From assembly GCA_905250125.1 (NCBI GenBank), contig CAJNOL010000179.1:1-64000 (forward strand): a DNA stretch of 64,000 nucleotides, read 5' to 3'. The position numbers and the translations under genes are program-made. The DNA is from Rotaria sordida. Taxonomy: Eukaryota > Rotifera > Eurotatoria > Philodinida > Philodinidae. Position 1 is the first letter of the stretch, and each line of letters opens with the position of its first letter. The notes under the pieces are model-generated. The model made no database searches and was not told the DNA's origin. It saw only the letters and a program-made list of their open reading frames with translations. Below, one piece after another: positions 45,135 to 57,300 of this stretch.

Positions 45135-48100
45135 CTAATATTCTTCATCGGTAAATATTTCTTCATCATCTTCTTCTTCAGTAGCATATTCTTCAGACAT
45201 TAAATCTGAAGCAGCTTCATGTTGAACTTCTTCCATTGCTTTTTCAAGTTCTACAGTTGGATCATTTTGTTCTATGAATTGTTTTTTTAATTCAATTTCA
45301 GGTAGAGAAGGTTGAGATGGATTGAATTGTTCATATTTTTGTCCCCAACCAACATATAAATTAAAATAATTTCTAAAAAATAAACAAATAGAATTTTTGT
45401 ATAATCTAATTATATATATGTCAGCGTTCAAACTGAGATTACGTCCAATCTTAGATTCGACTAGGCAAATGTCGGAATGAAAGATTTGCACGGTCAATCT
45501 CAGATTGGCCTAGGACAATGTTAGAATGAATTGTGAACTTCGTTAATTCACTGCGATATAGACAGGGTACTTCGCTCCATACAATCTAACGAATAAAAGC
45601 TGGATTGGAAGTGTTGTGAAGAAAAATTCAGTTAAAGTCACCGTAAAAAAATAGTAATATAAGATTAAGATTTTACGTTTTGTTTCAACGTGTTATTTTC
45701 ATCACCATGAGTGCCAACTTATTAGCAACTAATGTTCTATCGACACCCAAAAATAACCGTTGAAATTGACAATGTAATCGTTGATGAAAATGATACTATC
45801 ACTAGTAATGATGGCGAGAAAGTTGTCAATGATGACGACGACTGTTTCAATGAAGAATAAACATTCTATTCCAAAGTCAATTAGTACCGTGCCGGATTGA
45901 AATATTGAGAAAAAAACAATGTTTTCATCGGAGTATTATCATAGGATTATTCTTGCTTTAAAACATACGAAAGGTGGCAAGAGCAGTAGTATTGATGCCA
46001 AATTTCATGGGTGGTGTAAATATCATTTCAAAATTGACAATACTTTTGGAGTTCGCATGTTGTGCTCAACCAAGATCGATCGATGAATTGGTTTTGTGCA
46101 GTCATATTACAGAATTTTGAAGGATGTTCATGAAAAACTGGTCATGGATCTAAGGATAAAATAAGACATGAAGTTAGTCAACATTACTGTTTGATCAGAA
46201 TAAAACTTTCAGGTTTTATCTTTGATATCGAGTACAGAATAGCGCGTATTCATTCCAACACTGGTCTAGGCCAATCCGAGGTTGGCCATGCAAATCTTTC
46301 ATTCCGACATTCGTCTAGTCCAATCTAAGGTTCACCTGATTACTTCAGTCCAATCATAGATAGGATGTGTGTTTTATATTTTATCCGAGAATGGCCTGAA
46401 CAAACGTCCGTCCAATCTCGGATCGCACATTCGCCTAGACCAATCTAAGACTGGACGCGATCTCAGTTTGGACTAGAGTCCGTCGGGTCCAAGGATTTCT
46501 GGACCCGGACCCGGACCCGATGAATGCGAAATTTTCAGATCCGGACCCGGATCCGACGGACTCTAGTTTGGACGCCGACATATATATACATACCGAGCAT
46601 GACCAAGAGTAAAAGCACCTGGCCAAGCATTTGATCTTACATAACACAAACTATATTCACGCATTATAGACATTGTTAAACCGATTGACCATGGAGTTTG
46701 ATTCGTATGTAAAAATTTATCATCACCAATAGGTTGTAAAAGTGGTGCAGGTATTTCAATACTATTCCTATCTAATGTTTCTTTATCTTCTTCTTCTTCT
46801 TCTTCTCGTTGACTTAAATTTGTTGGTGGACGCCAAAAATGTGTACGTCCTTGTGCTAATATTTCTGGTAGAGTATGTACCCATTCTTGTAAATTTGTAT
46901 CAGCTAATAATTCAGTTGTAATTATATTTGTCGGATCATTATTGTATTCAGGATTGAGTATAATATTTGGGTCTATTATTTTGTTTTTTTTTTTAATTAT
47001 TTTCTAATGTTAATTATTTTTCTTTTACCTTTTCGTTCATTATTAAAACTCATTTCTTCTTCTTCTTCTCCATTATCTGTTAGAATATAATAACCAGCTG
47101 GTGATATATGTGTTGTTGCTGTAATACGTGCAATTTGTGCTCGTAGATAATCTTTTTCTAAACCAGGATATGGTGGAAATCCATTAATTTTTGATGAAAG
47201 ACAACCAGTAAATAAATATCGAATTTTTCTTGCATAATCAATCATAATTGGTTTAACATCAGGTAATTTTATCCATGAAAGTCCAGGTGAATTTGTTACA
47301 AAATAAGTATATTGATTAGTACCAATTCCATGTGGTTCACTTGGAATTTCGAATGATAATTCTTCCTTAAGGAAATAATCAAATATGATTTTTATCTATT
47401 TAATTATTAATATTAGGTTTTCTTTTTTATTTACTTGTTCTTGATTTAATTTTGTTTCTATTCGATGATTTGAATATTTCGATATTGATAAATATTTTCG
47501 ATTTCCTGATTGATTATTACTAATATCAATTTCATTAAATGGAATTTCTTTTTCATGTTGAATCTTTTATAATAAGAAAAATTTGTTTACATAAATTATT
47601 TTATTTCAATTATTAACTATCTAATCTTACTTGAATAATATAATAATCACAATAAAGTCCAAATATTTTTCCCCAAAATTTCATTTCTATACAATTAATT
47701 TCATTATTTAAACGTTTCATAGCTGACCAAATTCTATCGAATAATAACAATCAACAATTATATTTATTTTATATACAAAATAAACAAAAAAAAAAAAACG
47801 GTTTCATACAATATAATCTCTGTAGTATGAATACCATAACCAGCATTTGAACAGTAATAAGCCATTTCCATTAGATAAGGAACAGCTTTAATCATATAAT
47901 CTTTAGATTTAAGTAAATCTCGTTGTTTTCCCTAAAATTATTATTATTCAAAATTGAAGAATAGTATTTTATTTATTATAAACTTCAAGTAATCGAGCAT
48001 GAATTTTCGTCATTGCCAATTTCGTATTATCCTCTGTTGGACGTAAGATTGAATATGGTACATATTGATTTAGTTTTTCTAAGAGATCATCTATAAAATG

Positions 48101-48999
48101 TATTACAATTGAAAACAACATATGAAATAAAAATATGTAAAGTTACTCAGAACTTTTTTTTTTCTCTCAATCAGAGTACAGAATGTGAAAAAAAACTAAT
48201 CTTACACATTCCTAATGTGATATGAAAATCTTATCTTACTCATATTATTCTGTGGATTTTGAATAACATTAGTAATAATAAATGCAAGATGATCATATCT
48301 AAATGGAATCAATAATAAAAAAAAAGAATATCGTTATAAGCTATATTTCATACAAGCTAATATCATTATAATGATGTGTTTGAAGTAAATAAGTTTTTGC
48401 ATTAAGATAAGCACCTTCATTTTCATATTGTCGATATATAGTTTGATATTTTAAAAATGTATCTAAATCAATAATATATATTGAATTTAATTAGATTAAT
48501 GTTTTAATTTTTACCTATATCCCAAGTAACCCATATAATGAATGGAATTGATGAATAAAGTATTAATTTGAAAATATCTATTTCTTGTAATTGATCAGAA
48601 ATCATTGTTTTATTTATGATCTTTTATTATATTTATTATTAGAAATGTTTCTACTAAACAAATCATTAAAACAAATACTTACAAGAAGACGATCTCCTTG
48701 CTTCAAATAATCATTTAAATCATGATGAAAAACTTTTTCTATAAACCAAAAATCATTAATTTTTATTATATCAAATGGTATTTGACGTAAACGATGTGTC
48801 AAAATTATAAAACGTATATTTGCCATTTGATTGAGACTAACATCCATTGGTAAATATACTCCTATTGATTATAATTTTTTTTTTTTTTTTTGTCAATCAT
48901 AAAAGAAATAAATTTACCTTGATCAGTCATAATATCAATAAGTTGACTTGGTGTTTCAACATTAAATGAATAGGCAAATGGTATCTGTTTTGACTCCAT
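45135..48999 (-). CDS. RSPH4A: radial spoke head protein 4/6 (RSPH4A/RSPH6A)
   Basis: Predicted exons 48999-48918, 48861-48683, 48620-48515, 48462-48354, 48298-48240, 48090-47984, 47931-47810, 47733-47631, 47563-47435, 47365-47029, 46972-46594 and 45372-45135. They give 649 residues and all phases agree. RSPH4/6 is a core protein of the radial spoke head in motile 9+2 cilia. Family hallmarks are SLYDHLAFIITNVI, MKFWGKIFGLYCDYY, YTYFVTNSPGLSWIKLPDV, RKIRYLFTGCLSS, FPPYPGLEKDYLRAQIARI, TPWSIGL, RSNAWPGAFTLG, NLYVGWGQKY and an acidic C-terminus. The first two exons (about residues 1-87) do not resemble RSPH4/6. They could be a separate small upstream gene, with RSPH starting at the ATG at 48605. 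The last intron holds nested transposons. Confidence 0.88.
45419..46580. mobile_element. DNA transposon remnant with about 41-bp terminal inverted repeats in the RSPH4 intron
   Basis: Ends: TGTCAGCGTTCAAACTGAGA on the left, and the reverse complement of TGTCGGCGTCCAAACTGAGA on the right once the nested 92-bp insert is discounted. The termini are flanked on both sides by TATATATA. Sub-terminal repeats (CCAATCTNAGATTNG, then CTAG, then AATGT and GAATGAAAGATTTGCA) recur at both ends. The interior has broken coding-like frames (for example KHTKGGKSSSIDAKFHGW up to about 46085), so it may be a decayed carrier of a former gene. It fills nearly the whole 1221-base intron 45373-46593. Confidence 0.75.
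46474..46565. mobile_element. 92-bp hAT-like MITE with perfect 8-bp target duplication, nested in the larger element
   Basis: It begins TAGAGTCCGTCGGGTCC and ends with the reverse complement of TAGAGTCCGTCGGATCC: 13 identical terminal bases, then one change. GTTTGGAC occurs directly before it (46466-46473) and directly after it (46566-46573). Removing the insert and one GTTTGGAC restores the right terminal repeat of the host element. An 8-bp duplication is the hAT hallmark. The core is made of GGACCC/GGTCCG repeats, unusually GC-rich for this region. Confidence 0.85.
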
Positions 49000-51038
49000 T
49001 TTTACAATAGTACTAAGTTTGACTTTGACTCATTTCTTTTGTTTAAAATAAATTCGCGCAAAAATACAATTCAATTATAGCATAATCCTTTATCTTTTGA
49101 TTTATTTCTATGGTGAAACAACACAGTATTCATTTAAAAACCATCGTAAAAATGCACTAAACTCAAAATCGATTAATCAATTAAGAGACTTCTCTCATAA
49201 GTCAAATCAACGAAGTATTCATATCCCATTTTTGTTTCAATATAGAATGAATAACTTCAATCATATGATTTTTATTTTCTTGAATAACAATAAACAGTTA
49301 TTATCATTTTAAATATTTTATTGTATAGAACTTTTTTTTTTGTCTATCTAATAACTTGAAAGTTCTTATAATCTAGCACATTGTGATGCATATTTATTGC
49401 AAATATATATAATAAGTAAAAATTTCTATGATATAAACAATGCTCTCAATCTAAAGTGCAATTCAAATCATAAAAGATACTTGATAAAAACAAAATTTTC
49501 TGGTTGGCTATAGTATTGATTGTTGTTTTTTTTTTCGATGAAGTTTTTCTTTCACTTATGTCAATAATTAACATTGATAACATAAGCAAATTAATAAGTG
49601 TTATTAATCAAAACATTGTATTTTCCTTTTAGTTCTCAACATGTTTTTATCAAAATATCATTTTTCTTCATTGAGATAACTTTTTATAACAATGAATACA
49701 CAAATTCCATTTATTACATAAATTGACTGAAGTGCTTATTTGATATATAAATATTTTTTTTGTTCTCAATAAATAAATCTTTTGATTTAGATATTCGTTT
49801 CAAAATGATTTAGATATTCGTTTCAAAATGATTTATATTTTCATTAATTACAAATCTGGATATAATTATTAATCATTGAATATGATATTCTCAATGAAAA
49901 TAATCATCGTCATCTCATTTGTCATATTTCATTTCTACGATGTATCAATTGTCGATGGACATCTGTTTATATTATGTATGACGTTGAAAAGGCCATCTTT
50001 ATATATACATCAAGATTAATTCAATACTCTCGTTCGTTATTTCTTTCTTTTCGGAGACAAAAAAGAAAAGCAACAATATATGTGTACGTGTCGATGTTAA
50101 CAACACAAGCAAGAGAAGAAAGAGCACAGAAAAAAAAAAAAAAAGGAAAATCAAGCAATACATAACAAAGTGTCTTAAGTCATAATAATACCATTCATAT
50201 ATACATATAGTTCAAAAGATTTTTCATTCAATTTCTTAAAAGTTAAATTTCTTTTCTTTTCTTTTCTTTTTTTCCTATGAATGGTATAATTATTTCTCTT
50301 GAACTTGTTATGAATTTCCAAAAAAAAAACAGAAATGCAGTGAAAAAGAAAAAAAAAGTAATCATAACTTTGCCCAACAACTCGTTTTTTTTTTTAATAA
50401 TGACAATACTTTCAATTTTACTAACGGAAAACAAACGAATGAAGAAACAGCTAGAATAAATATACATATATACTATCAGACATGAAATAAAGTCTTCCAA
50501 GCTGCGTGCCCATTTTTGATTAATCTACCATGAAAACAGAAAACTTCGAGGTAATAATAGGAAGACAAAAAAGAAAAAAAAAAAAGAACAAAGGACGTCA
50601 TTCCAAAGCAGAGATCAAATACACACAAAAAAAAAAGTAGAAATGGCAAATAATATGCTCACAACTCGCTTGTTTTTATCCTCTCTCTCTCTCTATTTAA
50701 CATATACAATTCAAATGAAACAAATAAACAAACAAAAACAAAAACAAAAAAGAAATACTTAAAGCATGACCGATATGCAATAAGTATGAAAGAGGCACAG
50801 TATTGAAATTATGTATGTGTGATAGTTTCACATGCACACACTAGACAATGAAGAAAAAAAAAAAACAAAACAAAACAAAAAAAGAATAATAGACAAAGAA
50901 CAATAGTGAAGTATGTGTATGAATGAGAAAGACAATAAACATACACACATATATTTATATATGTCTGTATCTATATAAATGAGATGACAATTTGAAAGAT
51001 TTTGATGAATTATTTTTTCTTTTTCTTTTTTGTTTTGT
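49000..51038. other. intergenic spacer between RSPH4 (5' end) and the PRAS40-like gene (3' end)
   Basis: Two kilobases without a recognisable exon. A tandem duplication of a 23-base unit (GATTTAGATATTCGTTTCAAA) lies at about 49784-49829. A-rich tracts, short CT runs (about 50678) and AC/AT microsatellites give only low-complexity frames. The part next to 51038 is likely the 3' UTR of the PRAS40-like gene. Confidence 0.5.
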
Positions 51039-52683
51039 TCAAGTTGGTCGAGCATTAAGTCTAGGTGATGGAAGATCACCAAAAACTTCTGTGCCATCTG
51101 TACACATTGATCGACTTAAATCACGAAATGATCTACCAATACGTTCAATATCATCACTACCATCATCATCCTTGAAATAAATATATAGAATTATTATTAA
51201 GAGATAAAGAGATCACTCCTGATTATTATATAATAAAATACTTGATGAGGAATGGAATATGTAGATGAAGGACGAAAAGCAATGGTTTTAGGTAATGATG
51301 TTGCAAAATTTGCTATATTACTACTATCAGCAAACCAACCTAAAATGAAAATAAATATAATATAAAAAAAAAAAAATTTGAAAAAAATAAAACAAATAAT
51401 TAATTTACCTCGATTATCCAACATAGGATCATCGTTTGTTTCATCATCTAAATTTGTATTTCGTTCAGATAATGTCTAAAAAAATAAAGAAATAAATAAG
51501 AAAAATATGTTTTGTAAAAAAAATTTTTTTTACTCGTTCAATTGTTGTTGATTGTCGACCGAAATCTGTTGCAGTTACATCAAAAATATCTGAACCAAAT
51601 CCAGATTCCGTACTATTCAAAAAAACAAAACACACAAACATATTTTATGTTTTCTTTTTTTTTTTTGAGAAAAAAATACCTATTTTCATTTATATATGAA
51701 GTTGATGTCTGTAATGTTGGCGATCCTTTTGTATTTGATGCATGTCGAGATACTGACCGCATGAAACTATAGAGCAAAAAAAATTATTTGTTTTTTTTTG
51801 TTTTACTTAAATAGTATTACTATCATTTAAATTTACTTTAAAAATCTATCTAATTCTGTATTTAATTGTTCTGTTTTTTTCTCTAATAAGTCTTCTTGTT
51901 CTCGTTGAAACATACTATTTAACAAACAAAAAAAGAATAGTTTTCAAATTTAAATAAATAACAATCTATTACCGAATTTTTTCTTCTGTTTCACGTTCTA
52001 TATCTTCTATTGATTGACGACAAATTCGTTGAGCTAATTCACATTCACGTTGAATATTTTCGTCTTAAAAAAAAACAAAAACCTACATAAATTTCTTCTT
52101 GTTCTTAACTTTATGTTTTACCTTGTGAACTAGATAAACGTGGCAAGTTTATACTGTTCGTCTTGTTTGGTAACACGATTTTTGCTATGTTTGAATAATT
52201 CGGATCATGAAATACAGTGTTAGCTGTCGTTTCATCCTTAAAAAAAAAAGCCACATTCATAATTTTGTTTATATTAATACAGAACAAAAAAAAAGAAAAC
52301 AAAACATTCATATTCAATCATACAAGGAGATCTTTATTAATTAACATTCGAGTTGGACCAATATTTGTAACATGTGTATATAAATGACATCCTAAGCACC
52401 GGTTCAATTTCATGTCACGCACAGGTATTGATTGAAGAAGACTTTGCCATGTAATATGTACCGATTGATCGGATGGTACATCGCATAGAAACCATTCATG
52501 TTGTATATTAACAATTTGTACTAAATCAACGGGTACAAATTCTATGTTAAAAAAAAACAAAAATTTTAATTATATAAAATATAAAGCAAAAAAAATATTA
52601 TTCATACGTGTTATCGTCTCGTTATCATCATTTATTTCTAATACATCAATATTAACATTGAGACAATGACAATAGAAACGCAT
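51039..52683 (-). CDS. AKT1S1: PRAS40/Lobe-like protein (TORC1 inhibitor family)
   Basis: Ten exons: 52683-52608, 52541-52324, 52236-52122, 52063-51973, 51914-51837, 51766-51680, 51612-51534, 51475-51409, 51339-51242 and 51170-51039. They give 346 residues and all phases agree. PRAS40 (AKT1S1; Lobe in flies) binds Raptor and restrains TORC1. The C-terminus carries its most conserved motif, VFGDLPSPRLN (about residues 331-341), after an acidic DDDGSDDIERIGRSFRDL segment. Upstream, ANFATSLPKTIAF resembles the AKSLPVSVPVW segment. The N-terminal domain has paired Cys (FYCHCLNV, then NRCLGCHLYTHVTN), not found in the human protein. The centre is a coiled coil (about residues 137-188). The human Akt site Thr after RPRLN is absent: the protein reads PRLNARPT and stops. 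An acceptor (TTTCTAG) lies two bases before the ATG. Confidence 0.7.
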
Positions 52684-53927
52684 GACTAGAAACAACGAAC
52701 TCACACACTCACACACACGCACACTTTATGTCTATAAATGAAATCTTAAATACAAAGACAAAAGAAAAAAAAAAAATTTTTATTTATTACTAAAATGTTT
52801 TATCAATTAATGACGAAAGTAGTTTTACTTATGATAAAAAAAAAAAATCAAAGTACTTAAATAGAAGCATAAACAAGTCGAATATATGCTGCACGAGAGC
52901 ATTTTATTTCTTTCTTGTTCTTCTTCTCTATGTTTGCAATGGTTTATGACTCATGAGGTTTAATCAACATGTTTATTTTAAAAAGAAAAAAAAAAAATCA
53001 ACAAGTGTATTCCATTTAAATAAAAAGCTATTTTTAAAATTGGTTCGTTTTTTCTTTTTTTTTTGAAAAATTTCATGGAAAATTGTTTTCAATACAAAAT
53101 GTCGCCATCATGACATGTGTAATATGATTGGTTCAATTCTTATATTCAATCATTAATATTTTCTTCTTCGTTTTTTTTTCTCTTTGGTAACAAAAAAAAA
53201 AAAGAAATTGTTTATAGAATAAATAAACAATCAATATGGACAAATCGAATTTTAAAGTTAATCAAACATAAAAAATGTCCTTCAAAAATTGAAATTCTTT
53301 GTTTTTTTTTTTTTTTTGTATTGATCGAAAGATAACAACGTTGAATAATTTTTATGACAGTTTATTCATCTATAATTATGAATTTTACAATGTATGATAT
53401 GTAATTAATATGAAGCCTACGCATTTACATTATCATGAGCATCTATAAAAAAATCACAAATATTTCTACAAAGAAAAATGATGTCATTGTTTATTGAGTT
53501 ATTTTTATAAAACCTTGAAAATATTCGAACTAAATACAAATCATTCGTTTTTTTCTACGAACATATATTTTCATTATCTATCAAAGACATACTTATGAAT
53601 ATACATTTCGTTTAAGTTGATTTTAGTTACAAGTTTAAGTTTTATTTGACTTTATTTTTTTTAATCAAACCAAGTAGAATCTTGTATAAATACAACTTTT
53701 CATATCAGTATTTTAGAGAATTTGTTTCATTATGCATAGAAAGTTTTTTTTTTTTTACAATTATGATTATATTTTCAACGATAGTACTTAACTCTTTCTT
53801 AAATATCCTAGATATAATATTTAATCTTTTCGTTTATCTATTTCAAAGAATATTGTTTCATATCATTATATTATATTGAAATACTATTAAGTTTTGTTTT
53901 TAGAAAATAAAAACAAAAAAAAACAAA
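52684..53927. other. divergent promoter region, PRAS40-like and SH3BGRL-like genes
   Basis: Head-to-head spacer of 1.2 kb, AT-rich with A and T runs and a CA repeat at about 52700-52722. No exon was recognised. TTGTTTTTAG ending at 53903 is an acceptor-like site 24 bases before the SH3BGRL-like start. Confidence 0.5.
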
Positions 53928-54221
53928 ATGACAATCAAAGTTTATACGACAAATATAACTAGTAATCAATTAACAATTGGTAATCAACGAAAATTAAAAC
54001 ATATTTTAGATGCCAATAAAATAGATTATATTGATATTGATATTAGTGATCCAAAAAATATCAATGAAAAAGAATTTTTACAACGTACATTAAATTCATC
54101 AAAAAAAACTTTAAATTTACCACAAATATTTATTGATGAACAATATTGCTGTGATTTTGATGATTTATTATCAGCTGTTGAATCAAATACACTTAAACAA
54201 ATATTAAAATTAGATAATTAA
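53928..54221 (+). CDS. SH3BGRL: SH3 domain-binding glutamic acid-rich-like protein (SH3BGRL)
   Basis: A single-exon gene of 97 residues with the glutaredoxin-like fold of the SH3BGRL family. The start TIKVYTTNITSN matches the family's MVIRVYxxSxSG strand. HILDANKIDYIDIDIS matches the FLEANKIxFEExDI segment, and LNLPQIFIDEQYCCDFDDLL matches LPPQIFNxxQYxGDYDxFxEA. As in the family, the N-terminal strand lacks the CxxC redox pair of true glutaredoxins, so it is likely an adaptor rather than an enzyme. It ends 170 bases before the ATG7 start on the same strand. Confidence 0.9.
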   Translation: MTIKVYTTNITSNQLTIGNQRKLKHILDANKIDYIDIDISDPKNINEKEFLQRTLNSSKKTLNLPQIFIDEQYCCDFDDLLSAVESNTLKQILKLDN

Positions 54222-54382
54222 TAAACATGACAATTGAGAGAATGAAAAAATTTCTTTTATTTTATACTAGGGTTTAAATAAACACCGGTATTTTTATGTT
54301 TGATTCACTTCATTTATTTATATTATTCGTTTTGTGATTGAATATATATATACACGAAAATATTTCATATAACTAACATTGA

Positions 54383-54391
54383 TTTCTAGAT
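54383..54391 (+). other. splice acceptor abutting the ATG7 start (candidate trans-splice site)
   Basis: GATTTCTAG then AT then the ATG. The only upstream coding sequence (SH3BGRL-like) has its own stop, so this acceptor probably receives a spliced leader or a non-coding first exon. Inference. Confidence 0.5.
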
Positions 54392-57300
54392 ATGACAACA
54401 TTAAAATTTACACCATATTCAAGTGCATTAGATACAGGATTTTGGCATGAATTAACTCGTCGAAAACTTGATATCTATCGACTTGATTCATCAGATCGAT
54501 CGATTTATGGTTATTATTCAAATGGTAAAAAAAAATGAATAAGATTGATTAGAACATTAGTTTTTTTTGTTTATTTACATAGATGCAAATGATAATATGC
54601 CAGCATTATTCAATGTTGATCATCGATATTTTGATGAGTAAGTAAAGAAGAAAAAAGAATGTTTTTTTTTTCCTTCTTAATTCATTTGATAAATATTAAT
54701 TTACTTTTTAATCTTATCAAATTCTCAGAAAATAAAAATACCAGAAATATTCAATAATCTCTATTGAGTAGAAATAAATATAATTCCATTGTTTTCTAGA
54801 TAAAATAGATACAATAAAATGATCAGTATAGATAGCTCGATTTAATAGAGAATATTACCTCCCCTCCTCTCTCTTAAAGCTATTCTAATATTAAACGTCA
54901 TTTATTGTCGGAACCATTCTTTTTTGTAACACGTAGTCTTAACGAAAGTATTTCAGACGATGGAGATAAAACACTAAATAGAAATATTGATCGTGAATTA
55001 TGATAACTTATCTACAATTATTACATAATCATAAAATAAAAATAAGAATGATAATGAAATGTAAATTTGTACATATAAATTAGATGAATGTGTAGATGAA
55101 GAGAAGAATCTTAACTAAAAGTCCTGCGAAATTAGATTGTTTTTGTAAAACACAATCTAATAGGAATGTTGAAGTATAGGCATAAAAATTCGGATTTGCC
55201 TCCTCGCACAGATGTTGATATACAATTACAGAATGTATATCAATTACTTCCGTATTGTATTTCTAGAAGATTAAGGAAAAAAAAAGGATGCCGAAGGAAT
55301 TTGTCTCAAAGTATATAGAATAAAACAATTTCTCCATGATTAACAACAGCAGTTATATTGTATTTCATATTTTGACCTTGGAGGAATTGTACTAACAACT
55401 TTTTTGATTAGTTTTTTTTCTTAAAACTTATTTATGAATGTATAAACTAATGTATTTTTACTTATTACTTAACATATGAAAAATAAAGTTGTTATTATTT
55501 ACGAGTAAAAATATTGCGACTTTTCTTATCTGATATAATTCCGACATTGATATTGTAAAAAATTCTTTGTCAGAATCGGAGTACAATGCAGAACTCTAAT
55601 CTCAAACATAATCTTCATGTTCTTGTCATTAGTGATGTATCAATTTATATTCAATACAATGATTCTGTAATGCAAGAATTTTTCAATTTGTAGTTATTTT
55701 TATCTTCTTCTCGATTCTACTTTTCGGACATTTTTTCTTAATAGGTCAAAGCAATTATTCGTCATATGTAACCGTATAGAATAACTGTAGAAAAATAATT
55801 ATTATCTGTTAATTCTAATGATACTTTGGGATAGAAAAATTACATATGAGTCAAGCGATACGATTAGTAGAAGGAAACAGATTGATTTTCCTTCTCCGCA
55901 TTTTTTTCTATGTAAAAACGAAGTTCTATTTGCAATTTTGTTTTAAAGAAAAATCAGTTATTTTCTTTCAAAAAGAAAATGAATCAAGTCATATTTTGAA
56001 AAATAATCTATCAAAAGAAAAAAAAAAACAGAAAATAAGACAAACATCAAAAGTATGGTTTGATCATCAACAAATCTCAAATTCATTTCATATATATATA
56101 TATATATATATACTGCACAATACTATGTGTGAAATCGCGCATAGCTTATTATGTATTCAATAAACATCTTATCTTAAAATACATAAATTTTCAATAGTTC
56201 CAATGAAATACTAATATAATGCACTTTTTCGTAGAATATCATGAGAAGCAGCGCTCGGTTAGTTTTTTAGTTAAAGTAAAAAAATTTTAAATGCATGTAT
56301 TTGCTTTTCGTCTCTTAAAAGTAAAGGAAGACTGACACTCACACAAAACACCGTATTAATGTAAACAGTTTTTGTGTGTATGAAGATCAAAAATTTCTTT
56401 ACGGATCGACTAATACGAAAGAGCGCGACGAAGACAAAAGTATTCACGATTGGTAACGGCAGTATGAAAAGTTCCAGTTGAAAAAAAAAACGAAAGTTAT
56501 GATTCGAATAGTCATAATAGTTTTGTTATTATTCTTATTTCGTGTTTGTCCAGTTTCCGGTATTGAAGAAGCAACGTTATTTGTATTTTACTATTTTGTT
56601 AACTTTGTATGTTCTTTGCTTAAATACATTTATTAATCAAGATTGAATCGATTTTGTTTGAGTTTCTTCTAAGTGTTCTAGCTAGAATATTATTTCTTAA
56701 TTTAATATTTTTTTTTTTGAATTGAATAGAATTTGAAATGAAATAAATAATTATTTAGAAATAATGAAATTTCAAATCAACAACAACAATATTCTGTAAA
56801 TGGTACTTTAAAACTTGTTAATACAATTGAAGAATTTAAAACATTTGATATTGATAGTGCATTAAAATCTGAAAGTAACATTGTAAGAATTAATTGAATA
56901 TATATTTCAATTGATTTAAAATATGTCTTTTTTTTAGCTTTGGAATGATTTTATACAAGGTAATACACTTGAAAATCCACAAAAACTTAATCGATTTTAT
57001 TTATTAATTTTTGCGGTAAATAATAATTTTGAATTTTTTTAAATCCTAAAATTTTTATTTTAGGATTTAAAAAAATATATTTATTATTATTGGTTTGCAT
57101 TTCCAACATTTCTTGTTCCAACATCATTTTATTTATTAAATCCTATTCAATCAATAGGTGAACGATTTTCAATAGATGAAGTAAAGAAAAAAAAACGAAA
57201 AATTTTTTTGTAATAAAATTTTCTTTAAGATTACTGCTATTACTAAAACATTGGAATCTAATCAATTACATGCTTGTTGTCTTCATCGTCAAGAAAATTT

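Noticed and set aside
49784..49829. Tandem duplication of a 23-base unit
   Set aside because: Only two copies in non-coding DNA; ordinary replication slippage is enough.
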